A stretch of 20,900 bases of DNA from the NCBI GenBank assembly GCA_031177795.1, contig JAPSKG010000009.1:1-20900 (forward strand), in the 5' to 3' direction. Positions within the stretch are counted from its first letter, which is position 1. Each line of letters starts with the position of its first letter. The DNA comes from Domibacillus sp. Its GTDB lineage: Bacteria; Bacillota; Bacilli; Bacillales; Domibacillaceae. Positions 7,900 to 15,416 of this stretch are shown piece by piece. The notes under the pieces are model-generated. The model saw only the letters and a program-made list of their open reading frames with translations, did no database searches and had not been told where the DNA came from. The position numbers and the translations under genes were made by a program.

Positions 7900-9595
7900 C
7901 CATAAAGAAAACATGACTTATTATAATGCGCATTTTGTTGACAGCCTTGTTCGTTCAGGCGTAGAACATGCGGTTATTAGTCCGGGCTCCCGTTCAACGC
8001 CAATGGCTTTGTTAATGGAGGAGCACCCTCGTTTAAAAACATTTATTTTAGTAGATGAAAGATCAGCAGGTTTTTTTGCACTGGGTCTTGCTAAATCTTC
8101 TCAAAAACCGGTCGTGCTTCTTTGTACGTCCGGTACAGCGGCAGCCAATTACATGCCAGCTGTGGCAGAAGCAAAGATTTCACGCGTTCCACTAATCGTT
8201 TTAACATCGGACCGGCCGCCGGAACTGCGTGATGTAGGTGCGCCGCAAACGATTGACCAGCTTCATTTATATGGGCATGCTGCTAAGTGGTTTGCAGAAA
8301 TGGCCCTTCCGGAAGCAACAGAAACAGCTTTGCACTATGTCCGAACTCAGGGGGCACGGGCGGTTTTCGAATCTCTTTCTTCGCCGTCAGGGCCCGTTCA
8401 TTTAAATTTCCCTTACAGAGAACCTCTTTTGCCAGATTATGATGGCATTTATAATCGTATTTCAATTCCAGCACCTGTTCGGTTAATTTCAGGAAAAAAA
8501 ATGCCTGACAGGATTATTATGGATGACGTTGCAAAAACACTTCGAGGTAAAAATGGCTTGATTATCGCCGGAGAAATTTCAAAATCGAGTGTGGCCTCAG
8601 CAATTCTTTCGCTTTCTGAAAAAACAGGCTGGCCCATACTGGCAGATCCCTTGTCACAGCTTCGGTCAAACAAGTCTGTTATGGATAGCTACGACGCGTT
8701 TTTGCGAGATGATGAAATCAAAGACGCTCTAAAACCAGCAGCCATTATTCGATTTGGTGCTCTCCCGGTTTCCAAAGCGCTGACGCTTTTCATGAAACGG
8801 CACCATGATATTCCTCATGTAATTGTGGATTCTGGAGGCGGCTGGCGCGATCCATTGCATGTGGCCACCCATATGATTCATGTAGATGAAGCGGCTTTTT
8901 GCATAGAAATGTGTACTTTGCTTAACGAGAGTCAAACAGAGTGGAAAACGGCCTGGCAGTCAGTAAATGAAGCAGCGCGTTCTGTAATGAAAAAAGCAGA
9001 TGGAATGGATGAAGGAGCTTTATTTCAACAGTTTTTAAAAGGCCTTCCAGATGGAGCTTCTATTTTCACCGGAAATAGTATGCCGATTCGAGATTTGGAT
9101 TCTTTTTTGTTTGCAGGTGAACAACGGATACGTGTACATGGCAATCGCGGAGCAAATGGAATTGATGGTCTTGTTTCAACAGCACTCGGTATTGCAGCAA
9201 ACGGAGAAAATGTGTATGCAGTAATGGGAGATTTATCGTTTTTTCATGACGTAAATGGTTTGCTGGCTGCCAAAATGAACAAGCTGTCAATGAAAGTGCT
9301 TATCTTAAACAATAATGGCGGCGGCATTTTTTCTTATCTGCCTCAAGCAAGTGAAGAAAAACACTTTGAACGGTTGTTCGGCACTCCTGCAGGATTGAAA
9401 TTTGAACACGCAGCTTCTTTGTTTGATTGCCAGTACGTCCGTATTACAAGCGGTGCCCAGCTGATTGAAGAGTTAAACCAGGAACGAGAAGGAATAACGA
9501 TATTAGAAGCATTTACGGACAGAGCAATAAATACAGAAGTTCATCGTACTTTATGGAAAGAAGCAGTAATGCAGGCGAGGAAAGCTTTATTATGA
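7892..9595 (+). CDS. menD: SEPHCHC synthase (2-succinyl-5-enolpyruvyl-6-hydroxy-3-cyclohexene-1-carboxylate synthase)
   Basis: A thiamine-diphosphate enzyme that condenses isochorismate with the succinyl semialdehyde unit from 2-oxoglutarate. It is 567 aa, typical of the family. It has the N-terminal ISPGSRSTPMALL block and DERSAGFFALGLAK with the ThDP-activating Glu56. In the C-terminal domain the Mg-ThDP motif starts at Gly446-Asp447 (GDLSFFHDVNG) and ends with NNNGGGIFSYLPQ (from about residue 473). The ATG at 7892 follows GGAGG (7882-7886) with a 5-base gap; a TTG at 7880 lies upstream of that site and is unlikely. The 8-base overlap with menF and the ATGA overlap with menH indicate coupled translation. 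Confidence 0.96.
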   Translation: MNNHKENMTYYNAHFVDSLVRSGVEHAVISPGSRSTPMALLMEEHPRLKTFILVDERSAGFFALGLAKSSQKPVVLLCTSGTAAANYMPAVAEAKISRVPLIVLTSDRPPELRDVGAPQTIDQLHLYGHAAKWFAEMALPEATETALHYVRTQGARAVFESLSSPSGPVHLNFPYREPLLPDYDGIYNRISIPAPVRLISGKKMPDRIIMDDVAKTLRGKNGLIIAGEISKSSVASAILSLSEKTGWPILADPLSQLRSNKSVMDSYDAFLRDDEIKDALKPAAIIRFGALPVSKALTLFMKRHHDIPHVIVDSGGGWRDPLHVATHMIHVDEAAFCIEMCTLLNESQTEWKTAWQSVNEAARSVMKKADGMDEGALFQQFLKGLPDGASIFTGNSMPIRDLDSFLFAGEQRIRVHGNRGANGIDGLVSTALGIAANGENVYAVMGDLSFFHDVNGLLAAKMNKLSMKVLILNNNGGGIFSYLPQASEEKHFERLFGTPAGLKFEHAASLFDCQYVRITSGAQLIEELNQEREGITILEAFTDRAINTEVHRTLWKEAVMQARKALL

Positions 9596-10386
9596 ATTAT
9601 TTTGTCCAAATAAGAGGCGAAGGAGAGCCGGTTTTGTTTTTGCATGGATTTACCGGCAGCAGCCGCACCTGGGACGGGATAGAAAAACTGATTCCATGCC
9701 GCGCCGTTATGCCTGATCTTACGGGGCATGGACGAACTCGGGCTGTCTCTGATAACATCGAATCAGAAGCTGCTTCACTAAAAGAGATGATGATGAAAGC
9801 TGGATTTCAGTTTTTTCATGTTGTTGGTTATTCAATGGGCGGGCGTCTCGCCCTGGCGCTTGCATTGCTTTATCCGGACTTTGTCCGGTCACTCGTTCTT
9901 GAGAGCGCTTCACCAGGTTTGAAAACTGAAAAAGAGCGTGAAGCCAGACGCGCTTCGGATGAATTGCTTGCACAACAAATTGAACAAAAAGGCGTAACAG
10001 CATTTGTTGATTTTTGGGAAAATATTCCGATGTTTCAAACACAAAAATTACTGCCGAAGTTTAACCGCGATAACATACGCGAAGAGCGCTTGAACCAAAC
10101 AAAAAAAGGATTGGCAGCTTCTCTTCGTTTAATGGGTACAGGCGTGCAACCTTCGTACTGGAACAAGATAAGTGAACTAACAATGCCTGTGCTTTTGCTT
10201 ACAGGCACGCTGGACCAAAAGTTTACGGATATTGCTTATGAGATGAAAAAAGTTATTCCTTTTTGTGAATGGATTCAATTTGATGGAGCCGGCCATGCAA
10301 TTCATGTGGAGCAGCGCGAAAAGTTTGGTACAATAGTAAAGACATTTTTGCTGAAAACAAAAGGAGGAATTAAAAATGGCTTTTAA
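9592..10386 (+). CDS. menH: SHCHC synthase (2-succinyl-6-hydroxy-2,4-cyclohexadiene-1-carboxylate synthase), alpha/beta hydrolase
   Basis: Eliminates pyruvate from the MenD product to give SHCHC. The 264-aa alpha/beta-hydrolase fold has the oxyanion-region motif LHGFTGSSRTW (about residues 18-27), nucleophile elbow GYSMGG with Ser81, a candidate acid Asp208 in GTLDQKF, and catalytic His235 in GAGHAIHVE. The start is the ATG at 9592, which overlaps the menD TGA as ATGA, with a GAGGAAA site upstream; a longer reading from 9553 would extend well into menD. The equivalent gene in B. subtilis is also known as ytxM. It overlaps menB by 11 bases. Confidence 0.94.
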   Translation: MNYFVQIRGEGEPVLFLHGFTGSSRTWDGIEKLIPCRAVMPDLTGHGRTRAVSDNIESEAASLKEMMMKAGFQFFHVVGYSMGGRLALALALLYPDFVRSLVLESASPGLKTEKEREARRASDELLAQQIEQKGVTAFVDFWENIPMFQTQKLLPKFNRDNIREERLNQTKKGLAASLRLMGTGVQPSYWNKISELTMPVLLLTGTLDQKFTDIAYEMKKVIPFCEWIQFDGAGHAIHVEQREKFGTIVKTFLLKTKGGIKNGF

Positions 10387-11194
10387 TTGGGTAACAGAAC
10401 GTGAATATGAAGATATTCTTTATGAAACGTATAACGGTATTGCCAAGATCACTATTAACCGACCGGAAGTACATAATGCATTTCGCCCGAAAACTGTAAC
10501 AGAAATGATTGATGCGTTTGCCCGTGCACGTGACGATTCTAAAGTAGGGGTTATTGTCCTTGCCGGAGCAGGCGGAAAAGCATTTTGCTCAGGCGGAGAC
10601 CAAAAAGTGAGAGGGCACGGCGGCTATGTTGGCGATGATGAAATCCCACGCTTAAACGTACTTGATTTACAGAGACTTATCCGTGTTATTCCAAAACCGG
10701 TTATTGCAATGGTAGCAGGTTATGCTATTGGAGGCGGCCACGTACTTCACGTTGTCTGTGATTTAACCATTGCTGCGGACAACGCAGTGTTTGGGCAAAC
10801 GGGTCCAAAAGTTGGTTCGTTTGACGCAGGCTATGGTTCTGGTTATCTTGCCCGGATCGTCGGCCATAAAAAAGCGCGTGAAATTTGGTTTTTATGCCGT
10901 CAGTATAACGCACAGGAAGCCCTGGATATGGGCCTTGTTAATACGGTTGTGCCACTTGAAAAGCTGGAAGAAGAAACCGTAAAATGGGCAGAGGAAATGC
11001 TTGAGAAAAGCCCGACAGCACTTCGTTTTATCAAAGCGGCTATGAACGCTGATACAGACGGGCTTGCTGGCCTTCAGCAGTTTGCTGGCGATGCAACGCT
11101 TCTTTACTATACAACTGATGAAGCAAAAGAAGGCCGTGATTCCTTTAAAGAAAAAAGGAAGCCGGATTTTGGCCAATTTCCAAGATTTCCTTAA
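10376..11194 (+). CDS. menB: 1,4-dihydroxy-2-naphthoyl-CoA synthase
   Basis: Crotonase-superfamily enzyme that closes the second ring of naphthoquinone, converting o-succinylbenzoyl-CoA to DHNA-CoA. It is 272 aa. CSGGDQKVRG (residues 71-80) and the oxyanion-hole region GYAIGGGHVLHVVCDL are present. The segment FGQTGPKVGSFDAGYG carries Gly143, aligning with the Gly of the bicarbonate-dependent (E. coli-like) class of MenB, rather than an Asp. The C-terminus KRKPDFGQFPRFP is typical. An AAAGGAGG site at 10360-10367 before ATG 10376 is the strongest in the operon, which may give higher MenB output. A terminator hairpin follows directly. Confidence 0.97.
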   Translation: MAFNWVTEREYEDILYETYNGIAKITINRPEVHNAFRPKTVTEMIDAFARARDDSKVGVIVLAGAGGKAFCSGGDQKVRGHGGYVGDDEIPRLNVLDLQRLIRVIPKPVIAMVAGYAIGGGHVLHVVCDLTIAADNAVFGQTGPKVGSFDAGYGSGYLARIVGHKKAREIWFLCRQYNAQEALDMGLVNTVVPLEKLEEETVKWAEEMLEKSPTALRFIKAAMNADTDGLAGLQQFAGDATLLYYTTDEAKEGRDSFKEKRKPDFGQFPRFP

Positions 11195-11201
11195 CCAAAA
11201 C

Positions 11202-11234
11202 AAAAAGGGTGTCCATAAAATGGGCACCCTTTTT
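11202..11234 (+). terminator. Intra-operon intrinsic terminator between menB and menE
   Basis: AAAAAGGGTGTCC (11202-11214) pairs with GGGCACCCTTTTT (11222-11234) over 13 bp with a single G-U, around a 7-base loop, ending in five T. It lies in the 60-base gap between menB and menE, the only non-overlapping junction of the operon. The short T run suggests partial termination, lowering menE-menC expression relative to menFDHB. No alternative antiterminator structure is evident. Confidence 0.75.
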
Positions 11235-11254
11235 CCATCGAAAGGATGAACAAA

Positions 11255-12691
11255 ATGTTAATGCCGAATTGGCTTAAGCAAAGAGCGTATTTAACTCCGC
11301 ATCGGACAGCTCTTGAATACAATGGGAAAAGCTGGAGCTTTTTTGAGCTGTATGAAGAAACAAAAAAAATGGCTGGTTATTTTCAAACAGCCGGCTTAAA
11401 AGAAAACCAGTTTTGTGCTGTTCTGGCTTCTAACCATCCTGAAACGGTGTTTGCCATTTATGCTCTTCAGCAAATAGGGGCGGTTGCCGTTTTAATCAAC
11501 AGCCGGCTTACTGTGGATGAAATTGAATGGCAGCTTAAAGATGCAAAAGCTGACTATCTTTTATACGACCAAGTTCATAAGGAAAAAGCAGCAAGCCTTT
11601 CAGGAAAGAAAATCAGCCTTGAAACAAACAAAGCGGCCGGCAGTTTGTTTGTTCCGCGCGAAACCTTTTCATTAAATGAAACGTGCTCCATTATGTACAC
11701 ATCCGGCACAACCGGACGTCCAAAAGGTGTGATTCAAACGTATGGAAACCACTATGCAAGCGCAACAGCTTCAGCTTTTAACCTGGGAATTCATACAAAC
11801 GATTCTTGGCTATGCGGGGTGCCGCTTTTTCATATTTCAGGTTACTCAATTTTAATAAAAAGCATTGTATATGGCATGAAAACTTACCTTATGGAAAAAT
11901 TTCATCCAGTAGAAGCAAATCATATTCTGCAAACAGGAAAAGCCACCATAGCTTCTGTGGTCACAGCCATGCTTTCTTCAATGCTGCAGGAGCTTAACGG
12001 TATTTATAGCGAGAGCTTTCGCTGCATGCTGCTTGGCGGAGGGCCTGCTCCCCATTCTGTTTTAGAAGAATGCAAAAAAAGAAGCATTCCTGTTTTCCAA
12101 ACATATGGCATGACGGAAACAGCATCACAAATTGCCACGCTTGCCCCGGAAGATGCTTTAAGAAAAGTTGGGTCTGCAGGAAAACCGCTGTTTTCTTGCG
12201 CTGTTAAAATTGACGGGGAAAAAGAAGGAGAGATTTTAGTTAACGGTCCAAACGTAACTCCCGGTTATTTAAATCGTCCCGAAGCAAATGAGCAATCTTT
12301 TGAAAACGGCTGGTTTCGAACAGGCGACATTGGAAAACTGGATTCGGAAGGGTTTTTATACGTTTTGGACCGTCGTTCAGATTTAATCATTTCTGGTGGT
12401 GAAAATGTATATCCTGCAGAGATTGAATCTATTTTAACCGGGCATCCATCTGTTCGAGAAGCAGGGGTAGCTGGAGTGCCGGACAAAAAGTGGGGAAGTG
12501 TGCCAGCTGCTTTTTATACAGAGAAAAAAGCAGTAACGGCCCAAGAACTGGCTGATTACTGCTCCAAAAAATTGGCCCGTTATAAGGTGCCGGCTTATTT
12601 CATAAAAGTTGATGCCCTGCCGCGCAACGCTTCTAACAAGCTTTTGCGCCGTGATCTGGCAGTTTGGTGGAGTGAAAAACATGATTATTAA
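11255..12691 (+). CDS. menE: o-Succinylbenzoate-CoA ligase
   Basis: Adenylate-forming (ANL superfamily) ligase that activates o-succinylbenzoate to its CoA thioester. 478 aa. The core motifs are in order: MYTSGTTGRPKGVIQTYGNH (ATP P-loop), YGMTETASQ, TGDIGKLDSEGFLYVLDRRS (hinge region) and the C-terminal PRNASNKLLRRDL with the catalytic Lys. Three ATGs are possible (11246, 11255, 11261). 11255 is chosen because AAAGGA (11241-11246) lies 8 bases upstream, and the resulting N-terminus MLMPNWLKQRAYLTP aligns with B. subtilis MenE. In Bacilli menE precedes menC, as here; the two overlap by 11 bases. Confidence 0.95.
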   Translation: MLMPNWLKQRAYLTPHRTALEYNGKSWSFFELYEETKKMAGYFQTAGLKENQFCAVLASNHPETVFAIYALQQIGAVAVLINSRLTVDEIEWQLKDAKADYLLYDQVHKEKAASLSGKKISLETNKAAGSLFVPRETFSLNETCSIMYTSGTTGRPKGVIQTYGNHYASATASAFNLGIHTNDSWLCGVPLFHISGYSILIKSIVYGMKTYLMEKFHPVEANHILQTGKATIASVVTAMLSSMLQELNGIYSESFRCMLLGGGPAPHSVLEECKKRSIPVFQTYGMTETASQIATLAPEDALRKVGSAGKPLFSCAVKIDGEKEGEILVNGPNVTPGYLNRPEANEQSFENGWFRTGDIGKLDSEGFLYVLDRRSDLIISGGENVYPAEIESILTGHPSVREAGVAGVPDKKWGSVPAAFYTEKKAVTAQELADYCSKKLARYKVPAYFIKVDALPRNASNKLLRRDLAVWWSEKHDY

Positions 12692-13781
12692 AAAGCTTGG
12701 TATGCGTCTTGTTGAAATGCCGCTGAAACAGCCTTTTCACACACATTTGGAAACTGTTTTTATTCGCCAGGCTATTATTATTGAACTTCAAGATCAGCAA
12801 GGAACGGTTGGGTGGGGGGAAGCTTCAGCATTTTCAACACCCTGGTATACAGAAGAAACAGTTAGAACCGAGTGGCATATCTTAAAAGATGTTTTGTTTC
12901 CTATGCTTAAAAACAGAGAAATTCAATCTCCAAAAGAAATAAGCGACCTTTTTCAATGTATTCGCGGGAATCGAATGGCAAAAGCAGGAGTGGAATCCGC
13001 TGTCTGGGATCTTTACGCCAAACGTTTAAATAAGCCGCTTTACCAGGTTCTTGGCGGCAGGCGGCAGGAGATTGCGGTTGGAGCTGTAGCAGCAGGGAAA
13101 ACGATAGAAGATACACTGGGGAAAATTGAATTTCTTAATTGGTGCGGGTATGAACGCATTAAAATAAAGCTGCATCCTCAAACAGATTTAACCATGCTTC
13201 AAGCAATCCGCAGGCAGTTTCCTGAAACACGGATCATGGCAGATGCAAATTCTGCTTATTCACCTCAGGACATTAAAAAATTAAAGCAGCTGGATGAGTT
13301 TAAGTTAATGATGATTGAACAGCCTTTTCATGTAGAAGATTTATGGGAACACGCCAAACTGCAAAAAAAAATGAATACGCCGGTGTGTCTTGATGAAAGC
13401 ATTCGATCACTTCAAGACGCCAAAAGCGCCATTGAAATGGGAGCATGCCGTGTAATTAACGTGAAATACAGCAGGCTTGGCGGACTTGCGGAAGCAAAAA
13501 AAGTTCATGATTACAGCCGAAAAATGAATGTCGATCTTTGGGCAGGCGGAATGATCGAGTTTGGTGTTTCCCGTGCACATAATATCGCCCTTGCTTCGCT
13601 TCCGGGTTTTACACTGCCCGGTGATATTGTTTCAACCGACTTTTATTGGGAAAAAGATATTATAGAACCAGGGATATTTGTGGAAAAAGGGAAAATTCAG
13701 TTGTCAAATAAAGCGGGAATCGGATATGAAGTAAATCGAAGAACATTAGAGAAAATTACAAAAGAATTTTATTTTATTTGA
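12681..13781 (+). CDS. menC: o-Succinylbenzoate synthase
   Basis: Enolase-superfamily dehydratase converting SHCHC to o-succinylbenzoate. 366 aa. The full catalytic set is visible: the KXK motif at Lys161/Lys163 (RIKIKLHP), metal ligands Asp188 (ADANSAY), Glu213 (MIEQPF) and Asp238 (CLDESIRS), and the second catalytic Lys262 (NVKYSRLGG). The ATG at 12681 has GGAG (12669-12672) 8 bases upstream; an in-frame start at 12609 would add 24 residues inside menE with no homology. Related enzymes of this family can also racemise N-acylamino acids, but operon context supports the menaquinone role. No clear terminator follows before the next gene. Confidence 0.95.
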   Translation: MIIKKLGMRLVEMPLKQPFHTHLETVFIRQAIIIELQDQQGTVGWGEASAFSTPWYTEETVRTEWHILKDVLFPMLKNREIQSPKEISDLFQCIRGNRMAKAGVESAVWDLYAKRLNKPLYQVLGGRRQEIAVGAVAAGKTIEDTLGKIEFLNWCGYERIKIKLHPQTDLTMLQAIRRQFPETRIMADANSAYSPQDIKKLKQLDEFKLMMIEQPFHVEDLWEHAKLQKKMNTPVCLDESIRSLQDAKSAIEMGACRVINVKYSRLGGLAEAKKVHDYSRKMNVDLWAGGMIEFGVSRAHNIALASLPGFTLPGDIVSTDFYWEKDIIEPGIFVEKGKIQLSNKAGIGYEVNRRTLEKITKEFYFI

Positions 13782-13858
13782 AAATTTTGTTTTATCAGAA
13801 CTTTTTTTGGGAAAAAGGAGTAAAAGAAGTAAAGAACTAACAGGAAAGAGGTGGAGCG

Positions 13859-14398
13859 GTGGGATATGGAATATGGACTTTGTTTGCCGGAGCCAGTCTC
13901 ACTCTTTTTCTGTTTGTCCACCTTCATTGGAAATTGACAAGTCTGCATAAAAAAATGGAAAATTCGTTTTTCGATGTGGACCGCTTTATGAAAAAGCGAG
14001 TCGATGTACAATTAAAGTGGGCAGAAACAGTTGCCGCATATGATTTTGATGCCCAGGGAGCACTTGCCGAAATAACGGCAATTCGTGACCAGTTTCTTGA
14101 AATGACCTTGGAAGAAAAACTGAGGCTATGTGGGAAGCTCGACGTTCTTTACAACAAAATGATAGACTCAGCTGAAAAGTGCCCGCGTCTTAGAACATCC
14201 GCTTTTTACATTCGGCTGCATGCACAGGTGGACAATTTGCTGGAAGAAATGCCAGATGCCTGTTGCGTGTACAATATGTACGCAGACCAGTTAAATAAAG
14301 AGCTGGGGCGTTTCCCAGCTAATATAGCAGCCATTATCTTCGGATTTGAAAAACAAGAGCTGCTTAACCATTCCGAAAAAAAATCAGCTGCTGTCTGA
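13859..14398 (+). CDS. LemA-like membrane-anchored protein
   Basis: A 179-aa protein with one N-terminal transmembrane helix (about residues 5-24) followed by a helical domain. FFDVDRFMKKRVDVQLKWAETVAAYDF (residues 37-63) resembles the LemA core, in which a short helix is followed by 'DVQLKRR.DLIPNLVETV'. YNMYADQLNKELGRFPANIA with IIFGF (138-163) resembles the conserved LemA C-terminal block 'YN..V..YN..I..FP.N..A..FGF'. LemA proteins are helical-bundle membrane proteins of poorly defined role. The start is GTG at 13859, with AGAGG (13847-13851) 7 bases upstream. It lies 77 bases after menC with no strong terminator between, so it may be read from the men promoter. Its last 15 bases overlap yidD on the opposite strand. 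The family call is by eye only. Confidence 0.65.
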   Translation: MGYGIWTLFAGASLTLFLFVHLHWKLTSLHKKMENSFFDVDRFMKKRVDVQLKWAETVAAYDFDAQGALAEITAIRDQFLEMTLEEKLRLCGKLDVLYNKMIDSAEKCPRLRTSAFYIRLHAQVDNLLEEMPDACCVYNMYADQLNKELGRFPANIAAIIFGFEKQELLNHSEKKSAAV

Positions 14399-14408
14399 TT
14401 TTTTTTTT
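14376..14408. terminator. Bidirectional terminator inside the overlap of two convergent genes
   Basis: AAAAAAAATCAG (14376-14387) pairs with CTGATTTTTTTT (14395-14406) around a 7-base loop, with ten T on the plus side and eight A (eight T on minus) on the other. Both stop codons are within the stem: TGA at 14396-14398 (plus) and at 14386-14384 (minus). It should terminate both genes. Confidence 0.8.
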
Positions 14409-14626
14409 GGCCACTGTTCCGGCACATAATCTATACCGCCCGAATGAAACGGGTGACACTTTAAAATGCGAAAACACAATAAAATGCCTCCTTTTAAAGC
14501 TCCATGTTTTTTAACAGCTTCGTATCCGTAATGTGAACAAGTAGGGTAAAAGCGGCATGTTGGGCCAGTAAGAGGAGAAATCCCTTTTTGATAAAACCGG
14601 ATCAGCGATAACAGCAGCTTTTTCAT
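14384..14626 (-). CDS. yidD: Membrane protein insertion efficiency factor YidD (YtjA)
   Basis: An 80-aa YidD-family protein, thought to sit at the inner face of the membrane and aid Sec/YidC-dependent insertion. The family hallmarks are present: LIRFYQKGISPLTGPTCRFY, PTCSHYGYEA and RILKCHPFHSGGIDYVPE, with conserved Cys24, Cys30 and Cys57 and an amphipathic N-terminus. B. subtilis calls it ytjA. Its ATG overlaps the stop of an upstream 48-aa membrane protein (ATGA), so it is probably co-translated; its own ribosome site (GAGTGAT) is weak, which fits coupling. No yidC/oxaA, rnpA or rpmH is nearby, unlike in many bacteria. Confidence 0.93.
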   Translation of the reverse strand: MKKLLLSLIRFYQKGISPLTGPTCRFYPTCSHYGYEAVKKHGALKGGILLCFRILKCHPFHSGGIDYVPEQWPKKKSDSS

Positions 14627-14769
14627 TTTCTATCACTCAATTTTTCTTGCTCGGCTTTTTTTGGCGGGTCTATCGTGTGTTTATAACTGTACCCTTTGTT
14701 GACCGTTAAAACAGAAAGTCCAAGTACTGCAAGAACGACTATAATAGACAGAATAACAACAATGATCAT
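14623..14769 (-). CDS. ytzI: Small single-pass membrane protein (probable YtzI)
   Basis: A short gene of 48 codons. It begins MIIVVILSIIVVLAVLGLSV, a single hydrophobic helix over residues 1-23, followed by the polar tail NKGYSYKHTIDPPKKAEQEK. The tail motif GYSYKHT-DP and the location beside ytjA match what I recall of Bacillus YtzI, a protein of unknown function. The stop TGA overlaps the yidD ATG. A TTG at 14778, nine bases upstream, would have a G-rich site (14785-14791) at 6-base spacing, so translation may start there (51 aa) instead of at ATG 14769. The gene symbol is by memory and less certain than the coding call. Confidence 0.7.
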   Translation of the reverse strand: MIIVVILSIIVVLAVLGLSVLTVNKGYSYKHTIDPPKKAEQEKLSDRK

Positions 14770-14815
14770 TGTGGACAAAAAAATCCCCCCCTGGCGACTA
14801 GTTTATCATGATTTT

Positions 14816-14843
14816 GTTTACATTTACATGATGAGGGTATAAT
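14816..14843 (+). promoter_or_regulatory. Sigma-B general-stress promoter of dps
   Basis: GTTTAC (14816-14821), 13-base spacer, GGGTAT (14835-14840) matches the sigma-B consensus GTTTAA-N12-14-GGGTAT except at one position. A sigma-A-like TATAAT overlaps it at 14838-14843, but only a poor -35 (TTGTTT, 14814-14819) is present. Known biology supports this: B. subtilis dps is sigma-B dependent. The predicted transcript starts near 14848. Confidence 0.8.
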
Positions 14844-14882
14844 AACAGCCTGAAGAAAAATACATAGTTGGAGGGATTTTTC

Positions 14883-15323
14883 ATGTCAGAAAAACTAATT
14901 GGAAGTGTAAACAAGCAAATTGCAAACTGGACAGTGCTTTATACAAAGCTTCATAACTTTCACTGGTATGTAAAAGGGCCGCAATTTTTCACATTGCATA
15001 CCAAATTTGAAGAACTTTACAACGAAGCGAGCGTTCACATTGACGAATTGGCAGAGCGTTTGCTTGCCTTGGAAGGAAAGCCCATTGCAACGCTTCAGGA
15101 ATCGCTTAATGAAGCAAGTGTAAAAGAAGCAGAAGGAAAAGAAACAGCGGAAGAAATGGTCGAAATCTTAGTGGGCGATTTTACCACGGTAACAGGAGAG
15201 TTAAAAGAAGCAATGGATCTGGCTGCTGAAGTAGGAGATGAAACAACAGGTGATATGCTTTTAGCTATACATCAAAGTTTAGAAAAGCATTTGTGGATGT
15301 TAAGATCGTTTCTTGGAAAATAA
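14883..15323 (+). CDS. dps: Dps-family mini-ferritin (DNA/iron protection protein)
   Basis: A 146-aa dodecameric mini-ferritin that oxidises and stores Fe(II), using peroxide, and protects DNA during stress. The inter-subunit ferroxidase ligands are present with exact family spacing: His27 and His39, then Asp54 and Glu58 (LHNFHWYVKGPQFFTLHTKF and HIDELAERLLALEG). The C-terminus LEKHLWMLRSFLGK is typical of Bacillus Dps. The ATG at 14883 has GGAGGG at 14870-14875 with a 7-base gap; an in-frame start at 14868 would overlap this site. The sigma-B promoter upstream argues for Dps rather than the PerR-controlled paralogue MrgA, and no PerR box is evident. Confidence 0.94.
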   Translation: MSEKLIGSVNKQIANWTVLYTKLHNFHWYVKGPQFFTLHTKFEELYNEASVHIDELAERLLALEGKPIATLQESLNEASVKEAEGKETAEEMVEILVGDFTTVTGELKEAMDLAAEVGDETTGDMLLAIHQSLEKHLWMLRSFLGK

Positions 15324-15359
15324 AAAACCGCTCGAGTTTTAAAACTCGAGCGGTTTTTT
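15322..15359. terminator. Palindromic terminator after dps
   Basis: A perfect 38-base inverted repeat: six A, CCGCTCGAG, then TTTTAAAA at the centre, CTCGAGCGG and six T. It should work on either strand. It starts inside the dps stop codon and also insulates the minus-strand gene ending at 15417. Confidence 0.93.
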
Positions 15360-15416
15360 ATTTAATGTAAAACGTAAAAATAAAACAGCAGTTCTTTGAC
15401 CGGCTTTTTTTATGTA

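Noticed and set aside
9719..10042. 107-aa minus-strand reading frame inside menH
   Set aside because: Antisense to a conserved coding gene with intact catalytic residues; no family resemblance.
10892..11227. 111-aa minus-strand reading frame across menB end and the terminator
   Set aside because: Antisense shadow of menB; part of it encodes the terminator hairpin.
12067..12090. Inverted repeat GAATGC...GCATTC in menE
   Set aside because: Short stem with a 10-base A-rich loop and no T tract; likely codon-driven chance.
13786..13817. Terminator after menC
   Set aside because: CTTTTT/AAAAAG can pair but there is no GC core and no T run after the stem.
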